Assembly (NCBI GenBank): GCA_037178675.1
Contig: JAYMGJ010000443.1
Coordinates: 1 to 54,685, forward strand
Source: Scleroderma bovista
Taxonomy: Eukaryota; Basidiomycota; Agaricomycetes; Boletales; Sclerodermataceae
Length of the DNA stretch: 54,685 nt
Reading direction: 5' to 3'
Within the stretch, counting starts at the first letter, position 1. Each line of letters begins with the position of its first letter. Shown piece by piece: positions 12,773-26,619 of the stretch. Under the pieces are notes generated by a model. The model saw only the letters and a program-made list of their open reading frames with translations. It was not told the origin of the DNA and did no database searches. The position numbers were made by a program, and so were the translations under genes.

Positions 12773-14366
12773 TTAGCTTCCCTTGGCAGCATAGTACAGA
12801 CCGCTAAGTTGATGACATACATTTGGGGCTGGTTTGTTTTTCAGGATCTCCTCGATCTTGTTCAAAATTTCGGGAGTGAGTTTGGGTATGATTTCCAATG
12901 CCTTCAAATTGTCGAGAACTTGTTCTGGCTTGCTGGCACCGAGAATGATAGTACTGGTATTTGGATTCCTCGCCACCCAGGCCAAAGCGAGATGAGTTAC
13001 ATTGCAACCAAGTTCTGCAGGCGCTTCGCGTTTTGTTGACAACCATCTCACGAACGACGTACCTGTCTCAGCCAGTTTACTGAGTTCTTTGACTTTGTTG
13101 ATCTTTTCCAGACCTTCCTCTTCATTGAGGTTCTTGACAGTATCTTTGAAGATGTCCGAGTGGGTGGCGAAGCGGGATTCGGGTGGGATGCCATCGTTAT
13201 ACTGGAAACAGAACGATCAGTCTAGAAACGTAGTAGAACAGCTACTCGAGCACCTTCCCAGTGAGCAAACCACTAGCCAGCGCTGACCACACTGTGATGC
13301 CAATGGAATATTTCTTATAGAGAGGGGCGTACTCTTTCTCGGGGCGTTCACGATGCAACATGCTACAAGTTCCCGAGCGTTTGACAGCTCACACTATATA
13401 TGCAGCAAGGAACTTACTTGTGCTGGCATTGTTCAGCAATCGGAGCAATGAGGTTTAGCTTGTCGGCGATGTCTATATGGATTCAATGGTAATTAATTTA
13501 TTGAACGAATCTGGAAATGCGTGTGACTCACGGTGTGCCTCTTCGATATCCCGGGCAGACCACTCTGATGTTGCCCAGTAGAAGGCCTAGGGTATACAAT
13601 GAGAAGCGATTGGTGATCGGTCACAAATACCCACCCAGCCCTTCTCGATCACGAAGTTGAATGCACGGACAATCTCTTCCATGGGCGCTATTACCAGCAT
13701 CAGCAAATTCCAGAGCACATGCTACAGGACACTGACTAGTGTAATCTGGGCGGTGCGCAAATATGACATCGACATAGTCCAGTCCAAGCCGCGATAGGGA
13801 TTGTTGGGTACCCTCGATGATGCTACGGGAGGTCTGATTACATGAATAGAGAAAACTAGTGGACGTGACGGACTGTTTTCGCGATAGACCAGTGTCATTT
13901 GGACCAGAGCGTGTGCCAAAGAATAGCTTGGTTGTTATGACTAGGTCGCTTCTACGATATCCTAGTTCCTTGATTACTCGGCCCCTGTCAAGTTGTCAAC
14001 TGTGGATCGAGAAGCTTGGAATGAAACGCACATCTCCACCTCCGATCGACCTCTGCCATATCCCTCCGCAGTATCAAACATATTAATGCCATTCTCGAAA
14101 GCAAGTTTAATGATATCCTGCAAGCGGTCGTCCCCTGAGTATCTTGTAAGAGCAACATGGGGTAGCAACTCGCCTTGACTGGGTCACCGACGACAGTTAC
14201 GCCCAAGGTTAGCCCTACAGGTCGTGATTATCGGATATGTGCAGACTGGGCTAGATACTGGTCACCTACAACCGCCAAGCGAAAACAATGGCACTCGTAA
14301 TCCAGTATCTCCTAGACGGCGGAAAGGCATGTTTTTGGGGTCAAACTCGACTTTGACGTCCGGCAT
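12773..14366 (-). CDS. Aldo/keto reductase (voltage-gated K+ channel beta-subunit type)
   Basis: NADPH-dependent oxidoreductase of the aldo/keto reductase superfamily, cytosolic by prediction. The start is [19 protein letters not shown], followed by the [17 protein letters not shown] strand that opens the TIM barrel. The catalytic tetrad is visible: Asp and Tyr in [15 protein letters not shown], Lys in [10 protein letters not shown] and His in VIFAHRPDY. The C-terminal NADPH-binding part reads [20 protein letters not shown]. Long relatives include Kv-beta subunits and aryl-alcohol dehydrogenases; the spacing and the [14 protein letters not shown] motif favour the Kv-beta-like branch. Seven or more short introns interrupt it. 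The substrate is unknown. Confidence 0.9.
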
Positions 14367-15206
14367 GGTGGATCTCAGTCAACGCGTTAGCAGAGGATAA
14401 GTTTTGAGGGGAGACTGAGATATGTTGATAAGAGGTCCGGGTAGTATGGTCCGTGATCGCAAGGCTGGCGTTTCCGAGTATTTATGGCGCAGCTTACATA
14501 CGCGCTGTTGACGTTTTCCCATCGTCAAGCAAGTTGCGCAACACTGACGGAGCTCTTATCGAAGGCGCCAAGAAATGATAAGCCGCTCACGGTAGTGACC
14601 TACCTCCCAGGTTGTAAACTTACAATTGGTGTCGCTGTCCAGAATTTGCATGCTCTTTGGTGTGTCCAATTCCATCCAGTCACTTTTGGTTCCACACCCA
14701 ATGAAACGCCCCAATTACTAACAAGACGAGCTACAAGCCAACAATCGCGAGAGACCACAAGACATAGCAAAAAGAAATGCTTGAGATTTCACTAGGCATG
14801 TCCAAAAGCGCAAAAGCAATGTAAGGTAGCTCAAAGAAAGCAGGAAGAGGTATAAATATACTAATGGACCAGTGTTGTCGGAACACATTCGCCTCCTTGG
14901 CGGGCACCGCTGTCAGTCCGTCAATGTAAATGGGATTCTGCACCGAGTGACGCGTCCAGATCCTGTCCGAATAGGGGACCCGTGAGTACTTACTGCAGTC
15001 GGTTCACATAGAAGTCTGATCAATATCTTCAACATCTCCGGTGAAGCTCAAAGTAGGATTATTTCTTGGAACGACGTCATGGGACCTCGTTTTGCCATTC
15101 CAGAGACGAGAAATGTGATATACACATATACATACTGGTGTAATGCACCAAATACATCTTCACATGCATCGGCTTAGCTTCAGTGTAATTGGACAAATGC
15201 TACTCG
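14367..15206. other. Intergenic stretch, no gene seen
   Basis: About 840 bp between the aldo/keto reductase start and the stop of the hydratase gene. Short frames at 14484-14795 (+) and 14731-14943 (-) show no family signal or splice structure. Confidence 0.35.
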
Positions 15207-17109
15207 TTAGAGTTTAGCAGGGTCCGTCCACTTCGGTGTTCGTTTCTGTTGCAATAGTAGTGTTGTGTCAGTGTCATGCGGGTACATTTGTGTATTCCCA
15301 CATAAACATGTGCGAATTGAATTGTCTACGTCAATCATGGTACGACCAACCAGCCCAACATTTACTTACCTCCGTAAACGCGGCCAAGCCCTCCTACAAA
15401 TGAATACACATCAGCATAACCATTCACACACAAACACCAGTCATGTGGTGACGACGCGTCTCGCATCCTCCTCCCTACCAAACATATTGAGGCACCAGTA
15501 ACATACAAGAACGCACCTTTATATTCTTCCCCCTCCACAATCTCCGACTTGCAGCACTCAACGCATGCATTTGGACTGCACCTTCAACATGAGCACGCTG
15601 AGCAAAAAGCAAACCTTCTTTCGTGCTCTGGACCGAGTCTGGCGAATTGGACGTTAGTGTACAGGCATAAGATAGGGCGGTCGGAAGGACAGAAGCCGGA
15701 TCGACGATCGTGTTAACGCTACAGTGAACATCGCGTGAGAAAGCAGTTATGAAGTGAGAACATCAAAAGGAGAGAACAAAGCAAGGAGTAAGGTACCAGA
15801 CGAATCACACAAGAACAAGATAAGGCGAACAGGAAAGGCCACGAAGAGAAGGGAGGTGTGAATGTGAACGATACTCACAATCCATACCTGTCTCTTGCTT
15901 CGACTGCACTGATAGGGTTCCCCAGCAGGAGGATCTCGGAAGCGAGCTGTACTCGTCACATCCGGGACGGCGACCGCACCCCATTGTTCGGGATCACGGA
16001 GATATGTCGCGATTAAGGACAACGATATTTTTGCCAGAGGCAAGCAGCGTAGATTGTGTGATTGAGGAGGGAACCATTTAGTCCAAGCTGGCGCAATAAG
16101 CTAAATAGAGAGTTAACATACCTGGTGTCCTGCGGTCCTTGCTAGCCGAGGAATAACTGGAAAGGTGAAAATCGACGGTTAGTTCACATTCATCAGAGAA
16201 AAAAATCCAATTCTTGTAAACATGACGCTTCCAACTGCTACATCACAGTGAAGGTCAACACGGAGCAGACAGAGACCCCGTAGATAGGAACAACGTGCAT
16301 GCACGCGTTCGCCGCCTAAACTGCGCGTGTAAGTGCGTGGTACACACTCACTTCCTTGGCCGGCCATTATGCCTCTCTTCACTTCTGGTAAGGCAAATAC
16401 TGCATTTTGACTTGCGATGACGAGATCACAATTCAGAAGGATTTCCATACCCCCACCGTATGCAGGGCCATTTACAGCTGCGATCATCGGCTTCAGCGAT
16501 GTGCGCCGTCGCGTGATGGACGCAAAGCCATGCAGAGATGTTGCCATTTCTTCTACTTGTGTGGACGTTCCCGACGATTGATTTTGATGCCATCTAGAAT
16601 CGGATGTAAAGAGTCATTTGGGGTGGACACGTAGGTCGTGATATGTAAAGTATTGGTAAGGAACTCGATGGACTTGGATGAGAGCAAGTTAAATACGTAC
16701 ACTTTGAGATCGCCACCTCCACAGAACACCTGACCTTCACCTGTTATAATTACGACCCTTTTATACGGAATCAAGCGATGGCATTCACGCAAATCATGAA
16801 ACCATTCCATCAGGAACAAAACAGAAGAAAAAAGTAATAATTTCAGTATTTCCTCTATAATCAACTGACCACCGAAGAAAAAGAGGAGTAGATGTATAGC
16901 AAAGGTGTGCAGACGTACCACAAGCTGGGCTCCTCATCGAACCATGCCAACACATTCCCAATCTCTTGGGAGAGGATTGGATCGATGACATTTCGTCTGT
17001 CCGGGCGATTGAACGTCAATAGTAGCACATGCTCTTGAGGGAAGGACACCCTGATATCTTTGGATGTGGCGGGAGGGGGTATAACGAAATGCAAAGGTCC
17101 TGGTGTCAT
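15207..17109 (-). CDS. Enoyl-CoA hydratase/isomerase (crotonase) family protein
   Basis: Crotonase-fold enzyme, probably hydrating or isomerising enoyl-CoA esters in fatty- or branched-acid breakdown. The start MTPGPLHFVIPPP leads to VLLLTFNRPDRRNVIDP. The first oxyanion-hole segment is ITGEGQVFCGGGDLK (about 16710-16760). The family signature AAVNGPAYGGGMEILLNCDL follows (about 16420-16490), then ALPEVKRGI. The C-terminal helix reads QSTKEGLLFAQR and the last exons give EGLAAFTEKRTPKWTDP, with TAA at 15207-15209. An alternative in-frame ATG at 17175 would add 22 residues; the downstream ATG is preferred because family similarity begins soon after it. Usual family length is about 270-300 residues and this fits. 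Confidence 0.85.
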
Positions 17110-18746
17110 TGTCTGTTCTATCCGGGGGAGAAGGGGTTGGGAGACTAGGAAGAAAGGAAATCCTTTAAGTATCACGATGATATTAGTCTTTTAAAGAATA
17201 TATAGAGAATTCATTAAGATATCAATACAAACCATGAGGAAGTTCTTCGGAAATCCGAATGGATTACTTGTCGCGAGGAGCGACGTGTCACAACCATAGT
17301 CCGCAGACAAAAGAAACCGATCTCCATCAGTGGTATTCTGTGATAGCACATGATAGCATGTAGGGGTACGCATGGGCGAAGGCCGAACCAGGTGGGGGGA
17401 GTGAGGGCCTAACACTGGCTATAACGTGTAATCTTGCTGAGCATACTTTGATGTTGCCTTTGATTGTATTGTTGAAGGCCCTTTTCGGCGCCCGGAATCA
17501 AATGTAGGTGACAGAGAGCAAAGACGATGTCCGCAAGTCGAAGACGTTGCGCAAAATAAGTAGTGGGGATGCGTTCACCGCACAGTCTATTTTTGGTGGC
17601 TTGACGAACGAGGGGGTAGGTGACGACTTGCGCAGTGCGAGCGTGGGCTGCAGAGAGGATGCATGGATGCAAGCCAGGGATGTAGAAGCTGACTGCAGCA
17701 CGAATGGTGAAATGTTTCAACTTCGCAGGAAGCATGATTAAGACGATTACACTCACCCAATATTAACCCTTTGGCATTTCTGGAGCCCATTGTTTGATGG
17801 CTTTCCTGCCATATGGAGGAAGTGCCACGATCGATCAAGACTTCCAGTCTGTAAGGTTGTCACTGTTGTACTTTGAACAACATCGTTGCAGCTGTCCAGG
17901 TTAATTCGTTTGGTCCTTTGCGACGGCACGACGTTATTACGGCTATCATTTAGAGGGCCTTTGTTTTTCTCTTTTAGTTACTTGTTTGTTCTCCCACCGT
18001 ATATAACACACCATATTTCCCCTAGCCCACCCTCCATTTTTCCTCTAACACAATATTGCTACTACACCTCACGACGGCGGATTGCACTGATTGGTATGTA
18101 TTATCCAGGTGAAAGTATGCATCATGCGAAAAATTACACATGTACCGTTGGAAGCCAAGGAAAGTCCCAGGTGAAATCTTCGCAAAGAATTGAAGATGTC
18201 ACCTGATGAAATGCGAACGCAGAGCAACTGGATGCGCAAACAAAGAGGGTGGGGTGTAACGAATGTGTGTAACGGCAGGAACTGCGAATATAAGCTAAAT
18301 GCGGTCGCTCGAAGGAAATATTCTACATTGTGGGTACTTTGACAGGTTACGGTGAACCCGAAACCGCAAAGATGGTGATGGATATCAATCAACGGCGACA
18401 ATCCGAAAAAATGCAGGTGCGAAGATATTACAACTATGACACATTTGAGTAAAACGTCAAGTCATTTCCTTGAATATACTGGGCTCACATCCTCATCATT
18501 CAAGGGAAGTCGGCTCTGTGACCCTTCTCTGCGCTATCTCTAACATCTTGCGCATCTTTCTCACACTCGGTGACGCAGCTGTCGCGCTGCTCATCGAAGT
18601 CGTCGAAGCGTTCATCAATCTTCGAGACGACTGTTGTTTCAACATTGACGTTAAGCTGCATCTAACTCCGTAAGGATGGAAAGGCGGAAAGAGAACGGCT
18701 GATCACTCACACTTTTTTGTGTGGCAGCAGGACCAAGGATACGCTG
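17110..18746. other. 1.6-kb stretch without a confident gene
   Basis: Upstream of the hydratase. A minus-strand frame at 17409-17756 contains RLRLADIVFAL, which faintly recalls the C-terminal domain of glutathione transferases or eEF1B-gamma, but no N-terminal domain or consistent splicing supports it. Frames at 17886-18206 (+) and around 18470-18680 (both strands) show no family. Either a decayed gene or chance. Confidence 0.3.
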
Positions 18747-20552
18747 CTAGAGTGGAGCGTCAATATCCACGTATTTTACCTGCATCTGGCGATCAATTAA
18801 AAAACATACTGAGACACGACTTTTGTTAACGCCGGAATAAGGCAGACCACCATTTTGATCACGATCACGTTCGCTCGAGTACATGCGGTCGATACGAAGA
18901 CGCTTGCGGGTGTTCAGGCTACAAGTATCCCTGATAAGCCTTAGTTTATGAGAGAATAAAATATCACGAACGTAGCAAGAAGGGAGTTTGCGTATACTGG
19001 TATCAAAGACGATCAGCATCCAGTGGATGGCCGGAAGAGATGGAACTTACGCTTGGCAATGGCGAAGTGCATTCCGAGGAAAATCAGGTTGTGTCGCATA
19101 ATGAGCCACTGCAGCGAAGTCGGTGAATGCGGCAGGTAACAGTGCCTAAAAACTCACGCAGATCAAGGATGCAACAGTCACGAAGCTATCAATCCATTAG
19201 TCTTGTCCATCATCTTAACGAGTGACGGAGTTAACTCACGCTGAGATGCTACCAGTCTCTAATGTATACAAAATCAATGAATTGATGATGTGGTTCATGC
19301 TACATGCGGTGCTTCAGAATCATCTTGATTCCAAGAAAATGCAGCTTACTTAGCAAATCCAGTTTTCCTGGTTCCAAGGAAGATAACCATAGTTGTAGTG
19401 ATGATAATTTCAACCGATGCTGACAGTGTGACACCGGAAGTGAAAATCCACTGGAGCATAATTAGCTCCTGCACGACCACGGACATAACTTGCGACGCAC
19501 CGCGGGGTAGGGTCGGATGAATAAGGAATAATGTTTGAGATGTATACTAGGCATACGATTAGAACGAACATGACGGAGATGAACATCACTCACATCTCGG
19601 ATGTTGAGACTTCGTTCGTTGAGGTTAGCGGCATCCGATGGATTATACTATAAATGACTTACTGCAAGCAGTGACTGTAAATGCTGGGTTAGCAACGCCG
19701 ATATCGAATATTTGGCCACTTACGGAGACGGAAGAATGCGAGGACTACCTGGAACATTGGTCAATAACAACGTTGGCCAGTGAAGCAAGAGACATACGAC
19801 GGGGGCGGCAATGTACCATGTCTTCATCACTGAAGATCCGTTAAGTGAATAAACTTGTAGTATAGAACCTTGTTCTCACACTTCCTGATTCTGTTGGCAA
19901 AGAAGCTAAGAAAAGTGTAAGCGTTGATCGAAAAGCATTTGAATGATAAACCAACCAATGGACAAGGAACGTGATGGCTGCTGTAACAGCTACAGAAAGC
20001 TAACAGTGCACCTAGTCAACCAACCATGTCCGAGCCGTTCAGAAATTCATGCATACCCCAAGTGCGCTGCCAGTAAATGGTTAGTACACAACCCAGCCAA
20101 GGGGAAACAGAGATCACATACGGTGGGATGATGTCCATATTCTCGGGCTTGTTGTAGTTTGTAATAACTGATGTCCATACAGTGGTAATAATCAGTATGG
20201 TATGCGTGAAATCAAGAGCCCTGTAGGTCTGTTAGTTTCGTTACTTTGTCTGTGAGATCCGCGTTCACCAGACAACGAAGACCTGAGTTCGGGAGTCGGG
20301 CCGATAGTCAGAAGATCCCAACCATGATGCAGGATATAACATACCAGGAATTTTGTCCAAGCATAGTCGCCAGGATAGAGCTTGTAATATAGAACGCATT
20401 GCACGAATACGAGTCCAGTAAGGCTGAACAAATAAGTAAGAGTGAAATATCACAAAACCGACAATGGTCTACCTGCATCCAAAGCAAGTGCCTAGCAGCA
20501 TCGCACCGAATGTTGTGGCGACGGTAGTAACATCGCCTTTGACAGACACCAT
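18747..20552 (-). CDS. DUF6534-type seven-helix membrane protein
   Basis: Multi-exon membrane protein of the type very abundant in Agaricomycetes and annotated DUF6534. The start MVSVKGDVTTVATTFGAMLLG is followed by GLVFVQCVLYYKLYPGDYAW, the family's hallmark first helices. The next exon gives ALDFTHTILIITTVWTSVIT and further hydrophobic helices follow. The last exons carry the conserved LNTRKRLRIDR that closes the membrane part (about 18890-18920), then a polar cytoplasmic tail ending DIDAPL. The last 30 bp before the final segment (about 18779-18808) could be a very short intron or coding; both keep the frame. Function is unknown; a receptor-like role has been guessed for the family only from helix number. 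Confidence 0.75.
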
Positions 20553-22616
20553 GGTGGGGAGTTGAAAAATGTAAAGGAGGGGACGTGAACTCAGAGGAAT
20601 CACTGAGCAGAACTTCAAGCGGTCTTCCGGCTTTTGTATGTTATTTGTTTTGGTTGACGCAAGATCGAGACGGAGTAGATCGATTGTTGACAGTGTCGCG
20701 TATATCCCGTTATATAGTTTTATGTACGCTTGTTCGGTACCATTGATTCCGCGAAGGGTTCGACATGAAGCGAGCCTCTCGGAGTCCTGTCACGTCGTTC
20801 TAGATCTTCGAGAGTTATCGCGTCCGAATGGCTCGGGCGCAACTTGGGTATCTACCAGCGGTGGATAAAACTCGTCGTTCGAGCGAGCTGGTACTATGAT
20901 ACTGGCGTTAGCACGGCAAAGTTTTTTGAACCTGAGCCTGGATCCGTAGTGTTCACGTTATGCATGACTGCTAAAAATCCTTCGCACCGGGTAAGCAGGA
21001 AGCATGCAAGCGGTTGGAAAACAAAAGCGACCTCAACATCGCCAAGTGGGGTTAGCCCTGGTGAAAGTTCCCTATTACGGACCATGTGGCGTTTTACTTG
21101 TCAAAATTTCTGCCATAATATGGAAGTCAGGGGCGTACGAGCGGTCTAAAACAATGGTAGACCACTCGGAAGCGATGCAAGATTGGCGCACATTATATAA
21201 AAACGAGGAGCATAACCTGCCGAACCTGAACGCCTTACGAACTTCAATCCACGCTCATACACGCGGGGATCACAATGGGCGGCGTCGGAGTGTGAGGAGG
21301 TGTGTGCAATCGTACACCGGTTTTTTGCGAAGCTGAGGATGCATATGCATACCCAACTAGAAGTCTGTCTTTTGATTCGAATGCATCTTGTGACAGATTC
21401 GGTATGGAAGGCCACAGGAATTTCTCGAGTCCATTGTTGTTGTCCGATTTGGAGTCTTTGCTAGACCATCCGAATCACTGTCTCACCTGCTGGGGCTGAA
21501 GCCTGAAGGCCTGATGCCGAGCTCCGAGGCGTCCTACTAACTGGCATCGCTGGCCGACCTTCGCTTTCCCCACACATATTGATTTGAATGATCATGTTTG
21601 CCAACTAGAGGTAAATGCCAGCAGCTCTTTACTTAAATAAATATAATATATCCTGTTCCAGCTCCCCACTGTTCCCGGGTCACCTACGACATAGTATCGT
21701 TGGTCCAGAGTTCCAAATTCTGGAAAGGTTTGATCAACAGTTCACTATCGCCCTCGAAGGATTCTTATTGTTATTATGATGAGATTGAAGGTAGCATAAT
21801 GCGAACATCTATCAAATGGAAGGTTGATCGCGCGCTTATCATCCAACTCCTTGATTTGTAGCGAGCCCCAGAGACACTGGCGAAGTTCGTTAGGATGTCT
21901 CATTTTTTACATGAATTTTCATATACTCTCGACTCTCAGTGCAAGGATGCACGCTGGTTATGTAGTAGGTTCATGTCATAGTGTAGAGCGTCTAATATAT
22001 GCATGTATGGTGCTCCCCCCTCTGCCACTGGACTAGTCGTAGAATCGTGCCACTTTGTCAATGCATTATTGATATTGCACTGGTTCATTCGTCACCGCCC
22101 GAGGATCACTTAGGAGCGCCATCAAAATCGAAAAAAAAATGCTGTCATGAGCGCGAGATTTCATATTCACTTGGCGCAATGAGGGTAGTAGGTTCCTCGT
22201 ACTCACCACCTGTGTACTATAACCGAATTTACTTTTACTTGCTAATGGTATCAGGGCTCTCAAGGCGAACTATCACAGCCACCGGCCTTAGTGCAATGCG
22301 CGTAATATCGCTCAAGCCCATCCAGATCAGCCCCATGATGGACACGAGCGTTGAACAAACATCGATGATGTCATTGCCATTCGATCATATTAACTCACCG
22401 CATTTGGGTCCGGGGTGGGGGTGGGGACCCTGACTTTAAATCTGTCGATATGATATTTAGTTCCACTAATATTGTTTTCATGACACGTCACGGAGATATT
22501 CAAACCGAATCCTCGATCGAGCACTGCAGGACGAGTTCCTGGCTGGAGTACAGACACGAGAAAAAAATATACCGTTTGGATGCAAACAACCAAACAACCA
22601 AACATCACTATCTCAT
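20553..22616. other. 2-kb gene-poor stretch
   Basis: No convincing gene on either strand. Several frames (20638-20868, 20844-21149, 21004-21336 and 21999-22433 on +; 22390-22608 on -) lack family signals. The minus frame at 22390-22608 starts with a hydrophobic stretch right behind the SEC26 stop and probably lies in its 3' untranslated region. The left end should contain the promoter of the DUF6534 gene. Confidence 0.35.
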
Positions 22617-25600
22617 CTATATAGGTGGCTTACAATCTCGTTGCGCTGTCGCGACACAGATCAGTACCAAATGTCTGGCGAGTTCAAAGGGTACTCACAC
22701 ATTGTAATTCTATCGCCCAATGAAAGCGCAATTCCCTGCGTTTTACTCCGAATCCTGACATGTCCAATTATAGTCCCCGCTTCTGTTTTTTCGATGCTCA
22801 AGTTGGCAAGAGCGTCTTCGCCTGTCGTTCGTTTTCCCAATGCGTTTTGTCAGACGCGGAATGATTCATCAATACAAATACAACACCACCATAGAAAGGA
22901 ATGATACATACCGAACAAACTCCGTGCATACATATTCGCAGAAAGGAAATCGCAGTCGCCAGACATGGCGCCTTCCGGTGTCAGACATGACATATTGGTT
23001 GATTTCATAACGTGCTTCAAGTACTCCCGGGGCTCACTGCCCCCCCAAAAAATTTAGGTTGCGAACATGGCGGAGAAGAAGGGAGGACTCACGTCATAGT
23101 CGTAGACACGTTCACCCGGTTTTCCCATTCGAATTCTGTCCACATGCTCCTGAACTATACATATTCGCATGCGCTATGTTTTATGTTGTGGACGAAATAG
23201 CAAAGGAAGGCAACGCACCTGAGTTTCATTGCAGTATGCAGGCTTGATATAGTCCATGATATCAATATGGATATCGTTCAGTATAACACAGCACTCTGTT
23301 AGCCCGTGTCCTTCCCAAAGAATACTTCCGAAAATGACGCCTGTTTCTGTGGAGGATACCTACACACCGATACGATATGCACGTGTCACGAACAAGATAC
23401 ACAAGGAAAAGAAAGGTACCTTGATGGTTGCTTTGATGCTCTGGAATCCATGTGGTGCGATGGTATACACAGCAGGACGTTCTACAAGTTTGAGATCTCC
23501 CAGCGTTGCAAAGTCCAAGCAGAGGTTTTGAAGAGTGTTGGGAGTTTGGTTGACCAATAAAACATCTACGTGCGACGTCCAGGAACACGAGTATTATACG
23601 CGAACAAGGAAATCGTACCCAGTAAGATATCAAACCCGTGCATTTTGACGTATGCCTCGGCGTATATCGGATCCGAGAATCCTGCGTAGGACGTAAGCAG
23701 ACATCCTTACAGATGGGTCGACAGTAGCACTCACCTGTAAGCTGAGATATCCTACTCAGATTCGAAATGAAATCTTCATGTATCTCGCCTGCACCTGTAG
23801 CCTTGCCAAGATCTTCCGCGTACTAAAAAGAAAATGTCATTCAGTTTGATGCGGTGAACGAAGTGGATGACCTACATCGACAGCATCGTCCACCGACTTC
23901 TTCGAGAACTGACGGAACGTCAAGAGATCGTCGACTTGTACAATCTTCTCTTTGACAGTTTCCGATTCTTTCTTTTCCGCTGCGCGTTTCTATCGGGCGG
24001 GGTATATGTATATCAGCAATGCGAACTCGTGTCACCAAGGGGAGACCATGCAGAACATACCTCTTGGGCTCCTAACATCTTCGCATACGCTGACCTGGAG
24101 TCCTTGAGGAACACCTCGTTCACCTCTGGACGACCTTGCAACTCGCCAAGCGTCTGAATACACCCCAAAATACGCTCATTGGAATCTTCGTCGATCTGCG
24201 CAGTGACGAATTTGGACTGGCCGACTCGGATGATGGAAGTCATCATTAACATTGCCTAAAAAAAGCATTAACGACGCAGCTCGAAAAGTGAACATGCTCA
24301 CTCACTTCAGCTCGCAGAGCGTTAGCTTTAGCTCTGTCGCTTGAAAGCTCATCGAAGCGCAGTACCAACTTGGTCAATGCAGCTGCAAGACCTGCACCAG
24401 TGAAAAAGTCACCCGCCAATATCAGCGCTATATCGGTCGAGCCGCTCGTTATCAGCGGTTACATCCTATGGTGACAACTTAAAGGCACGACGTACCTCTG
24501 AGAGGGGGCTTAGATGCTTGAGAAGCTTCGGTACGTGTAGGCGCTGCAGAGTAAGCAGTTTCGGTGGCATACGTGCCATCTGCAAGCACTCTCGGTCTCC
24601 CCGCCCCTCCTCCGGTGCTGCCAGCAGTTGTCTCGCCATCTTGGTCATTACTGCCCTGTGAACCGCCCTCTGCCGCTCTTGCCTCCGCTGCCAAAATCGG
24701 AATTTCGCCGATGAGCTTGCGTATCTCAGCAAACGCTCCTTCTATATCGCCCAGTTCTTCTATGTACTCTCCCAAGATCCACAACACACCCCGGAAGACT
24801 CTTCCAGTTCGTATACTCGAGAGCGTGTTTGTTAGTTTTTCCGTGATTGTTGGTCGAAGAGCGGGGAACTTTTCTACAACTTCACTATCAAGTGGCGTGC
24901 ACAGTAAGCAACTGATATCGTAGCTCAGGTAAAAGGAGACGAACCGCACGAATGCAACGACATCTAGTGCGGATGGGTTATTGGAGTCTCCGAGGAATTC
25001 CATCAACGCATGGACGACGCTCGCGGCGACTTCTGAGAACCTAATCGCCAGGACGTGTATGCTCTGGATCAAGAGCTGGCGGTATTCTGATGCCTGCCAG
25101 GGGTTAATATCAACCCACGAAAATTAGAAGTTTGCATATGTACCTTGTCAAAGTCTTGCTCCTGGGTACGTAGCAACTGCTTCTTGAGGAAAAGCACAAC
25201 TTCCTCAGCATTCCTACCCGAGGTCATACTAAGAACGATGTTCATTGCTTTCCGTCGTACCTCCATATCAGCGCTGCAGGTGAATGCACCCGAGTGAGCA
25301 CGCGAACAGCAGAAAGAAGAGTATTTATTCTTTTACCTCGAAAGCACTTGCAGCACGTCCATGATTAGACTATCCAGAACACGCCCGTGGCGCTCTCGCA
25401 GCGCATCCAATCGGTCGAGCACGATCAGTTTCACGTTGTTATCAGACTCCTTGGCAGCAAGAGTGACCAAAGATGACGCCGCAGCTATCAGTGATGCATA
25501 TGCATCAGCACAAAGTTGAGCAAAATCAGAGGGTAGGAGTATATATCACCTTTGACAGCAGCAGCGTTCTGCGTAAGCGTCGTGAGGGTCGTTGCTGCCT

Positions 25601-26619
25601 CGTACTTGACCGCATGCGAGGTCGCACTGAGCAATTCGAACATGGCGCGGATATATCTCGGCTATCGAGGTTATAAGCACCGCGCGTCGAGCACGCCCCC
25701 CGCAAGTCCAAGAGAACAACTCACACGATGGGTGGTCTCATGCGCACAATCCATTCTTGCCACCTCGATGACAGCCATCTGAAGACCCTCGTCCATACCA
25801 ATAATACCATCCCAGATACTCCTCAGCCACTCCACCGCACGGGGTAGTGCAACGTTAGCGAGGAAGACGAGCGCATTGCGCCTACACGAGGCGTCTGATT
25901 CGGCGGCAAGGAACGTTTGCATGAGTTCTGCAGCATCCGGGACGAGAGAAGGGTGTTCGCGGTGGATAGTATGGAGTGCGAAAACGGCAGCGCGACGGAC
26001 GTAGGAGTGTCGATGTTCGAGGTTCGCGCGGACAGTGGGGATAAGAGGTTCGAGAAGCTCAGTATCCCGCGAAATTTTTTGAAGGAAACGGAGTGTTGCA
26101 CCGCGGATATATTCGTTGGGATGTTGCTGGGATGGTAGAATGGGTGCGTGTACATCAGATGGGAGAATGAGAACGACGTACGAGATCATTGCGGATGGCG
26201 TTACTAGGAATTCAAGGTATCAATGCACCTTGCATGCGATAAGGGAGAGAAGAAAGGGACATACACAACCAAGATCATTTCTTGCTTGAGCTTCCCACTT
26301 TCGTCGTACTTAGGACATACCTCCCAGTAGAAGTGCAGCAATTTCTTAAGTTCCTTATTCTTCGAAGGCATGATGTATTGGATGATTGGCATCAACAACG
26401 TGGGCTGGAAACGCATGTTAGCGTTGACCGCATGCAATGTTCGTATACAGAGGTACATGCCTGTGGATTGCCATTGATGGTAGCGACGATGATTTTGCGG
26501 AGAGCATCGAGCTTGTCTTCATCGACTCCCTTCTCCAGTGAAGACCTAAGTTCCTGTGTCGAGGGTGTCTCTGTGTTGTCCTCGAAGACGACGGTGTAAC
26601 AGGGTGCATCCGTCGACAT
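22617..26619 (-). CDS. SEC26: Coatomer subunit beta (COPI coat)
   Basis: Beta subunit of the COPI coat, which drives Golgi-to-ER and intra-Golgi vesicle transport. The start at 26619 gives [19 protein letters not shown]. Adaptin-type HEAT repeats follow: [19 protein letters not shown], then [20 protein letters not shown] and [20 protein letters not shown] (about 25900-26150). The linker and C-terminal appendage include [30 protein letters not shown] (quoted in two parts: [13 protein letters not shown], then [17 protein letters not shown]), near 23490-23640. After a 53-bp intron the protein ends [15 protein letters not shown], with TAG at 22617-22619. Choosing this intron rather than reading on restores the usual ITxSQ ending. 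Essential and normally single copy; all parts look intact. Confidence 0.93.

Noticed and set aside
17409..17756. Possible glutathione transferase or eEF1B-gamma remnant on the minus strand
   Set aside because: Only RLRLADIVFAL resembles the family; surrounding residues and splice sites do not fit.
22390..22608. Small minus-strand frame with a hydrophobic start behind SEC26
   Set aside because: It begins within a few bases of the SEC26 stop and lies in its 3' untranslated region; the remainder is low-complexity Pro/Thr.
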